From positions 124,001-188,000 of the forward strand of contig JANQPX010000020.1 in assembly GCA_028285265.1 (NCBI GenBank): a stretch of 64,000 nt of DNA, written 5' to 3'. The notes under the pieces were generated by a model, which had not been told where the DNA came from, did not search any database, and saw nothing but the letters and a program-made list of their open reading frames with translations. The stretch comes from Geminicoccaceae bacterium. Lineage in GTDB: Bacteria; Pseudomonadota; Alphaproteobacteria; Geminicoccales; Geminicoccaceae. The translations under genes were made by a program, and so were the position numbers. Position 1 is the stretch's first letter, and every line of letters begins with the position of its first letter. Below, piece after piece: positions 58,455 to 64,000 of this stretch.

Positions 58455-59410
58455 GCACCATCATTACATCGCCAATCAACGTCCTCGCCATCTCGGGCGG
58501 CATTGGCGGTGCCAAGCTTGCGCTAGGTCTCGATCGAATCTTAGCTGAAGATAAGCTTGCTGTTCTTTGTAATACTGGAGACGACTTCGAGCACCTTGGT
58601 CTTCATATCTCGCCCGACGTTGATACAGTAATGTACACGCTCGCCGGCATTGCTAATCCCGAGACCGGATGGGGCCGGGAAGGGGAGACATGGTCCTTCA
58701 TGCGGTCGCTCGAAGCGCTTGGTGGCGAGACTTGGTTCCAGCTGGGCGACAAGGACCTTGCCATTCATGTCGAACGCACACGACGTCTCCGTCACGGTGA
58801 GGCGCTAACGTCGATTGTGGCTGACTTTGCTCTGCGTCTCGGCGTACAAGCCCGTTTGTTACCGATGAGCGATCAGCCCGTCCGCACGATGGTGAAAACA
58901 GATGAAGGCACGCTGCCGTTCCAGCGCTACTTTGTTGAAAGGCGCTGTGTGCCGTCGGTGCAGGGATTCAGCTTTGACGGTGTCGATGAAGCGCATCCAC
59001 CAGATGGCCTGACGCAGTTGTTACAAAGTAACCATCTCGAGGCTATCATCATCTGCCCATCAAACCCTTTTGTCAGTATCGATCCGATTCTCGCGGTGCC
59101 AGGCATGCGCGAGGCGTTGAGTGCCTCACCGGTTCCAGTTGTTGCGGTCTCGCCTATCATCGGCGGCAAGGCCGTCAAAGGCCCCACAGCGAAAATGATG
59201 ATCGAACTGGGCATGCCAACCACTTCAAAGGCCGTCGCCGAGCATTACCATGGATTGCTCAGCGGATTTGTTCTCGATGAGAGCGACGCCGATCAGGTCA
59301 AAAGTTTCGATCTGCCTTGCCTCGTCACGCCGACCTTAATGAACTCAGAGGCAGACAAACGGCGCCTTGCATCGGAAGTCCTCGACTTTGCGCGCGATCT
59401 TGCCACATAG
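58451..59410 (+). CDS. cofD: 2-phospho-L-lactate transferase (F420 synthesis)
   Basis: A 319-residue CofD/FbiA protein: [19 protein letters not shown] (phosphate/nucleotide loop), [71 protein letters not shown] and [20 protein letters not shown]. These are family hallmarks. It joins the phospholactate-type (or 3-phosphoglycerate-type) group to the deazaflavin Fo. The guanylyltransferase (CofC/FbiD) and Fo synthase genes are not in the window. Overlaps cofE by 4 bases. Confidence 0.94.
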   Translation: MSTIITSPINVLAISGGIGGAKLALGLDRILAEDKLAVLCNTGDDFEHLGLHISPDVDTVMYTLAGIANPETGWGREGETWSFMRSLEALGGETWFQLGDKDLAIHVERTRRLRHGEALTSIVADFALRLGVQARLLPMSDQPVRTMVKTDEGTLPFQRYFVERRCVPSVQGFSFDGVDEAHPPDGLTQLLQSNHLEAIIICPSNPFVSIDPILAVPGMREALSASPVPVVAVSPIIGGKAVKGPTAKMMIELGMPTTSKAVAEHYHGLLSGFVLDESDADQVKSFDLPCLVTPTLMNSEADKRRLASEVLDFARDLAT

Positions 59411-59518
59411 AATGGAATGCAGTGCTATGCTGTAGGTGACGTTCAACTCTCGGCAAAAGCCAGCTGAGACGACGTTGTGTCGGAGACAGGCGACAGAGAT
59501 TTTTACTGGGAGAGGGTA

Positions 59519-60778
59519 ATGTCAGCGACGGCAGCAAATGATCTGCGATCCGTTGGCGATACGGAGCAAGACCGCCTCAAGGCCAAAGATCGGCCTGATC
59601 TTGCTGCATTTACATGGGATGATCCATTTCTCTTGGAGGATCAGCTCACCGAAGAAGAGCGCATGATCCGCGACGCCGCCGCCGCCTATGCCAGTGAAAA
59701 GCTGCAGCCACGGGTGATCGCAGCCTTTTCCAGTGAACAATCGGACCCTTCAATTTTCAGGGAAATGGGAGAACTCGGCCTCTTGGGCGTTACGGTGCCC
59801 GAAACTTATGGAGGTGTTGGTGCTAGCTATGTTTCCTATGGACTGATTGCGCGCGAAATCGAGCGGGTGGACAGCGGCTATCGTTCAATGATGTCCGTTC
59901 AATCCTCGCTGGTTATGTATCCCATTTATGCTTACGGTTCCGAAGAACAACGCCAGCGTTACCTTCCGAAGTTAGCCTCTGGCGAATGGATTGGATGCTT
60001 TGGTCTGACGGAAGCAGATGCCGGCTCCGATCCTGCGAGCATGAAGACGCGAGCTGAAAAGATCGATGGCGGCTATCGCTTAAGCGGCTCCAAGATGTGG
60101 ATCTCGAACAGTCCAATCGCAGATGTCTTCGTCATCTGGGCGAAGTCAGAAGCGCATGGTGGGAAACTTCGTGGCTTCGTTTTGGAAAAGGGATTGGACG
60201 GCCTTTCGGCCCCCAAGATCGAGGGCAAACTCTCACTACGAGCCTCGGTAACCGGCGAGATCGTGTTGGATAGCGTTGAAGTCGGTGAAGATGCACTCCT
60301 TCCGAATATCCAGGGCTTAAAAGGGCCGTTCGGTTGCCTCAACCGGGCTCGATACGGCATATCTTGGGGTGTTTTAGGGTCGGCCGAGTTCTGTTGGCTC
60401 GCCGCTAGGCAGTATGGACTCGACCGTAAACAGTTCGGCAAGCCAATCGCACAAAATCAGCTGTTCCAGAAGAAACTCGCCGATATGCAGACAGAAATCG
60501 CGCTCGGTCTCCAATCTTCCCTTCGCGTCGGCAGATTGATGGACGAGGCGAAAGCAGCACCCGAAATGATCTCGATTGTTAAGCGCAATAACTGTGGTAA
60601 GGCTCTTGAAATTGCTCGTGCGGCCCGGGACATGCATGGCGGCAACGGTATCTCCGAGGAATACCAGGTCATCCGTCACATGATGAACCTTGAAACGGTT
60701 AACACCTACGAAGGTACCCATGACATCCACGCCCTGATCCTTGGTCGTGCTCAGACGGGCCTTCAGGCTTTTTTCTGA
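59519..60778 (+). CDS. gcdH: Glutaryl-CoA dehydrogenase-like acyl-CoA dehydrogenase
   Basis: A 419-residue acyl-CoA dehydrogenase. GcdH-type features are [21 protein letters not shown] (FAD site), [39 protein letters not shown] and the catalytic Glu segment [21 protein letters not shown]. Glutaryl-CoA dehydrogenases oxidise and decarboxylate glutaryl-CoA to crotonyl-CoA, in lysine, tryptophan or aromatic breakdown. The ATG at 59519 follows GGGAGAGGG; a GTG at 59477 would add 14 residues. It lies 108 bases after cofD and may have its own promoter. Confidence 0.9.
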   Translation: MSATAANDLRSVGDTEQDRLKAKDRPDLAAFTWDDPFLLEDQLTEEERMIRDAAAAYASEKLQPRVIAAFSSEQSDPSIFREMGELGLLGVTVPETYGGVGASYVSYGLIAREIERVDSGYRSMMSVQSSLVMYPIYAYGSEEQRQRYLPKLASGEWIGCFGLTEADAGSDPASMKTRAEKIDGGYRLSGSKMWISNSPIADVFVIWAKSEAHGGKLRGFVLEKGLDGLSAPKIEGKLSLRASVTGEIVLDSVEVGEDALLPNIQGLKGPFGCLNRARYGISWGVLGSAEFCWLAARQYGLDRKQFGKPIAQNQLFQKKLADMQTEIALGLQSSLRVGRLMDEAKAAPEMISIVKRNNCGKALEIARAARDMHGGNGISEEYQVIRHMMNLETVNTYEGTHDIHALILGRAQTGLQAFF

Positions 60779-60789
60779 ACAGCGGTTGC

Positions 60790-61368
60790 TCAAGCCGGAT
60801 GAGCGGAACCGAGACGAGTCCAGGCAAGCGCTCCACCAGCAAGTAAGCCGAGCAGATGGCCTTCCCATGAAACACCGGGCTGCCAAGGTAGGATGCCGCC
60901 TAAGATTGAGCCTCCGTAAACAAAACCAACCAGTAAGGCAACGGCGGCAGGTAAGAGGCGTCTCTCTAGAATACCGGAGGCGATCAGGAAACCCATGAGC
61001 GCATAGATCAAGCCACTTGCTCCAATGTGTAAAGCCGTCCTACCGAGAAGCCAAAGTGCGACACCGGAGATCAGCGTCAACAGAACAATCGTTGGCCATG
61101 GGCGGGGGCGGCTTAACACCATGAGCCCAAGCAGAATGATCAGCGGCACGGTGTTCGAAACAAGATGCCCAACATTGCCATGCAGGAATGGCATCGTGAC
61201 GATTCCGAGCAGTCCGGTCAGACTCCGCGGGACAAGACCTAACCGCTCCAAAGGCAAAAACAAATCAAGTAGGAAAATAACCCAGATTGCGCCCACAAAA
61301 ATGATGATGGGTCGCGCACGCTCAATGATCGACACGTCTCGTCCGTCGCTTGTTGTTTGTCGCCGCAT
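60790..61368 (-). CDS. Rhomboid family intramembrane serine protease
   Basis: A 192-residue protein with about six hydrophobic helices. The catalytic Ser lies in HIGASGLIYALMGF (GASG), the catalytic His in SWEGHLLGLLAGG, and the loop HGNVGHLVSNTVPL carries the HxxxN element. The full Ser-His dyad is present, so it is likely active. It cuts membrane proteins; the target is unknown. It begins 16 bases after the DUF1989-GcvT gene on the same strand, and its end is 11 bases from the convergent acyl-CoA dehydrogenase. Confidence 0.92.
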   Translation of the reverse strand: MRRQTTSDGRDVSIIERARPIIIFVGAIWVIFLLDLFLPLERLGLVPRSLTGLLGIVTMPFLHGNVGHLVSNTVPLIILLGLMVLSRPRPWPTIVLLTLISGVALWLLGRTALHIGASGLIYALMGFLIASGILERRLLPAAVALLVGFVYGGSILGGILPWQPGVSWEGHLLGLLAGGALAWTRLGSAHPA

Positions 61369-61384
61369 GGAAGGCGCTTATACC

Positions 61385-63736
61385 CTAAGCGCGCACTCGC
61401 GTCTTCTCGGGATCATAGAATGGAAAGCGGACTACTGTCGCCGGTAGCCGCTTTTGATGTCCATCAAGCTTACCGACCTCGACTGCTGTACCGATTTCCG
61501 CATACTCTGCGTTAACCCGTGCGAGTGCGATATTTTTCGCCAGGATCGGCGAACGACAGGCGCTTGTAACGTCACCAATATGTGCACGGCCAATATGGAC
61601 GCAATCACCTGGTGCCGCCTGTTCGTTGCCCGCTAGCTCCAGGCCAATGAGCTTCCACTGTGGGTGCGCCTTGCGCCTTTCCAGCGACGTTCGGCCAACA
61701 AAATCTTCGTTGTGTTTGAGCGCAACGGAGAATCCGATTCCGGCCTCAAACGGGTCCGTTTGCTCGTCGAACTCATAACCAGCGAAGATCAATCCCGCCT
61801 CGATGCGCAGGAGATCGAGGGCTTCCAGACCGAGCGGCGAAATGTCATGCGGCTCGCCTGCGGCCATGACGTTGTCCCATAGGCAGAGGGCATCGTCGGG
61901 ATGACAGAAGATCTCATAGCCGAGCTCTCCCGTATAGCCGGTGCGCGAAACCAGGATCGGGCGACCGTGATAGTCACCGATCCTACCAACAGCAAAGTGA
62001 AACCAAGCCAGTTCCTCAAGCGAAGGTTGGGCCGGCGGAGTCCATATAAAATCCTTGAGGATTTCTCGACTCTTCGGCCCCTGAACTGCGATGTTGTGGA
62101 TTTGCTCAGTTGCGCTCTTGATCCAGACCGTTAGGCCGCGACGTTCGGCCTGCTCGCGCAACCAAATTCCGCCATAGTCATCACCTCCGATCCAGCGGAA
62201 GTTATCCTGGCCCAGTCGAAAGAGCGTGCCGTCGTCGATCATGCCCCCATGCTCATAGCATAGAGCGCCGTAGGCGACCTGACCAACGGCAAGTTTACGC
62301 ACATTGCGCGTAAACGTTCCCTGTAAAAGCTCCTCAGAATCCGGGCCTAAAACCTCAAATTTTCGGAGCGGCGACAGATCCATAACGGCCGCGCGTTCGC
62401 GGCAGGCCCAATATTCGTCGATAGCGCCTTTGTTATTGAATACTGTTGGCAACCAGTATCCCCGATATTCGGTGAAGTTCCTGGTCAGCGCCGAGGTTCG
62501 CTCGTGGAAGCCAGTTTCCTTGGTGAGTTGAGCAGGAGCGTCAGGTGTCATGCGATAGGCCACCGCTTTTTTGAAGGAGCAGTCTTTGGGATAGACGCGG
62601 ACATGAATCTCCGACAAATCCCAACCATTCGCCGGATCAATGTCGCAAGGACAAGAGGAGGACGCACAGACAAGGTCGGTCAATGCACGCAGAAGCACAT
62701 AATCTCCAGGTCTGGACCAGGGTTGATCGAAATGAATGGTGCTCAAATCGTCAACGGATGTATTGAAAAAGAAATTAATCGCCGGCCAACCACGCCGGTC
62801 TTCAATCTCAAAAGAGGCGAGCGCTGTGTTGAAGTTATCAGAACAGTTGGCATGGCCGAAATAGCCCATGTCCTCGTAATAGCGCGCCGTGCAAGCGAGA
62901 TTAAACGTGTCGTGCCGACCAACAGTATCCTGCACCACTTCGACAAGTCCCTGCATGTCCATCGAGAAGAATTTTCCATACAAACCCGGACCGGGATAAG
63001 CAGCACCATTCAGTGTCCGAGTCGTTGTCGAGTCCAACCCGTTTATGCGCCCCGAATCCAAATCCCGCCTGACGAAAGCAAGAAAATCCGAGCACTGCCG
63101 TCCCTCGACATCGATGATCTGAATAAACTCTCCTGCCTTCACCTCGTAATGCAACGCGGATGCAATGCCGACCCGAAACTCTGCCAAGGGTTCGGCAAGC
63201 GGCTCGGGCAACTGTGGCGATGGGTTATGGTTCAGGGTAGCGCGTTTAACAAAGACAAGAAGATCCGTCGGCGGCGTTTGATCATGGACCGAGCTTGGCT
63301 GCTCAGGAGCCGCAATCGCGCAAATGGCAGCCCGTGACGCTATAAAATCGACCGTCTCACCTGCTGGTGAATCTTGGCTGAACAGTGGAACAGCTTTGAT
63401 GCGGCCGAGATCCAAACCACGCCGCTGGAGGCCGGCCAACACACGGGCAGAATCCTCCGTTTGGCGCCCTAGAATGGCTTGTAGTCCTGTTGGCACATGC
63501 GTTGCCTTTGCGCCAAGTGCAGCCGCGTCGCCTTTACCTTCAGGTGCAAATATCACCAGCTCACCTGGCTGGCGTCCTTCGACGTCTGTTATCTCCAAGC
63601 GATCGCCTGCTTCCAGTGCAAGGACGACAGCCCCACCGCCCTTCACCTGGTAACGCTCTACACCCAAGTCGAGCGCTGGCATACCTGGCTCGATCACCTT
63701 CGGGCGAAGGGGACTGACAATCGACGAGTCCGTCAT
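61385..63736 (-). CDS. Fusion: two DUF1989 domains + GcvT-like aminomethyltransferase
   Basis: A 783-residue protein. Residues about 25-165 and 190-390 are related DUF1989 (urea carboxylase-associated) domains: VEGRQPGEL at 52-60 and VEGRQCSDF at 210-218 are the matching motifs. Only the second copy has the CPCDIDPANGW segment (362-371). Residues about 410-783 match GcvT/dimethylglycine dehydrogenase-type aminomethyltransferases (EYWACRERAAVMDLSPLRKFEV, GMIDDGTLFRL, ISRTGYTGELGYEIF-like, EALDLLRIEAGLIFAGYEFDE). The ATG follows GGGAGGACAG. It may transfer one-carbon units from an N-methylated or guanidine/urea-type compound to tetrahydrofolate (inference). Confidence 0.9.
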   Translation of the reverse strand: MTDSSIVSPLRPKVIEPGMPALDLGVERYQVKGGGAVVLALEAGDRLEITDVEGRQPGELVIFAPEGKGDAAALGAKATHVPTGLQAILGRQTEDSARVLAGLQRRGLDLGRIKAVPLFSQDSPAGETVDFIASRAAICAIAAPEQPSSVHDQTPPTDLLVFVKRATLNHNPSPQLPEPLAEPLAEFRVGIASALHYEVKAGEFIQIIDVEGRQCSDFLAFVRRDLDSGRINGLDSTTTRTLNGAAYPGPGLYGKFFSMDMQGLVEVVQDTVGRHDTFNLACTARYYEDMGYFGHANCSDNFNTALASFEIEDRRGWPAINFFFNTSVDDLSTIHFDQPWSRPGDYVLLRALTDLVCASSSCPCDIDPANGWDLSEIHVRVYPKDCSFKKAVAYRMTPDAPAQLTKETGFHERTSALTRNFTEYRGYWLPTVFNNKGAIDEYWACRERAAVMDLSPLRKFEVLGPDSEELLQGTFTRNVRKLAVGQVAYGALCYEHGGMIDDGTLFRLGQDNFRWIGGDDYGGIWLREQAERRGLTVWIKSATEQIHNIAVQGPKSREILKDFIWTPPAQPSLEELAWFHFAVGRIGDYHGRPILVSRTGYTGELGYEIFCHPDDALCLWDNVMAAGEPHDISPLGLEALDLLRIEAGLIFAGYEFDEQTDPFEAGIGFSVALKHNEDFVGRTSLERRKAHPQWKLIGLELAGNEQAAPGDCVHIGRAHIGDVTSACRSPILAKNIALARVNAEYAEIGTAVEVGKLDGHQKRLPATVVRFPFYDPEKTRVRA

Positions 63737-63866
63737 CCTGTCCTCCCTGGTCCTATTGGAACCTCGTTACGTTAGCATGCTCTCCTTGAGACATGACGCG
63801 ATCTGCCGCCGTTTCCAACCCTCTGCTCCACAACTGGTCGGTTGAGGCACAGTTGGAAGCAGCCAC

Positions 63867-64000
63867 ATGTTCGCACCGTCCTTACCCATGAAGCCCAATG
63901 CGTCAGTCGATAAACACATCGTTTTGTCGTTGCTCCCTGGGGTTAGTAAGACGGTCGAATGCCGATGGGTTCTTGCCGAAAGATCGCGGGCGCCGTCAAA
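63867..64000 (+). other. Open frame running off the right edge, identity uncertain
   Basis: An open plus-strand frame (ATG at 63867 or 63888) continues to the window end. It contains HIVLSLLPG and KTVECRWVLAE, which remind me of the C-terminal strands of Rieske-type aromatic oxygenase alpha subunits (the segment around VECxWLF). The upstream part carries a stop, so it may be a gene remnant or chance. The remaining 63737-63866 holds the upstream region of the DUF1989-GcvT gene. Confidence 0.25.

Noticed and set aside
63737-63866. Possible glycine or guanidine riboswitch ahead of the DUF1989-GcvT gene
   Set aside because: I could not find the conserved core of either class in the minus-strand leader by eye.

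Overview
The window reads as chromosomal DNA of an alphaproteobacterium: moderately GC-rich, strong preference for C or G in third codon positions, compact operons joined by ATGA/TGATG overlaps, many TRAP transporters, a molybdenum hydroxylase, a PQQ dehydrogenase and an aerobic benzoyl-CoA (box) pathway. The order cannot be fixed from the sequence alone. Almost all of it is catabolic and transport genes. No phage, CRISPR array, intact insertion sequence or rRNA was seen; one tRNA-Ser is present.

Region 1 (1-14.7 kb, all +) is one long operon. It opens with the end of a UPF0261/Tm-1-like gene and a PEP-hydrolase-family TIM barrel. A giant flotillin-like protein with an 11-residue repeat array and two tandem SRPBCC proteins follow. 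Then comes a complete molybdenum hydroxylase (FAD, 2Fe-2S and Moco subunits), whose Moco subunit is split in two. The operon closes with MoxR ATPase, CoxE-like VWA protein, amidohydrolase, lactonase-like metallo-hydrolase and a gluconolactonase-cysteine hydrolase fusion. It looks like an uncharacterised hydroxylation and hydrolysis pathway, possibly for an N-heterocycle or amide.

Region 2 (14.8-27.7 kb) holds a methyltransferase, a CadC-like TPR regulator, a DDAH-like/TetR/aminotransferase operon behind a perfect 18-bp inverted repeat, then sulfatase, alkylsulfatase-like hydrolase, TAXI-type TRAP transporter and an SDR. Region 3 (27.9-35.0 kb, -) holds a lanthanide-type PQQ alcohol dehydrogenase with its cytochrome c and XoxJ-like partner, a DUF1194 protein and a TRAP operon.

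Region 4 (35.6-49.6 kb, +) is a coherent aromatic-acid module: TRAP transporter, feruloyl-CoA-synthase-like ligase, benzoate-CoA ligase, alpha/beta hydrolase, DUF309 protein, BoxC, BoxB, BoxA, thioesterase and the regulator BoxR. Five TGCA-N6-TGCA-like sites lie ahead of the TRAP genes, the ligase, boxC (two) and boxR. At the TRAP and boxC promoters the site covers a recognisable -10 box. This suggests one BoxR regulon that includes uptake. No boxD is in the window.

Region 5 (49.6-55.9 kb) is AT-richer and sparsely coding. It holds a shortened TAXI binding protein, an HD-GYP protein, two small uncertain genes and tRNA-Ser(TGA), and may be a decayed island. Region 6 (56-64 kb) has a DapA-like enzyme, an SDR, the F420 genes cofE and cofD, a glutaryl-CoA dehydrogenase, a rhomboid protease and a two-copy DUF1989-GcvT fusion. 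Functions are inferred from family resemblance and motifs read by eye; no database search was run.
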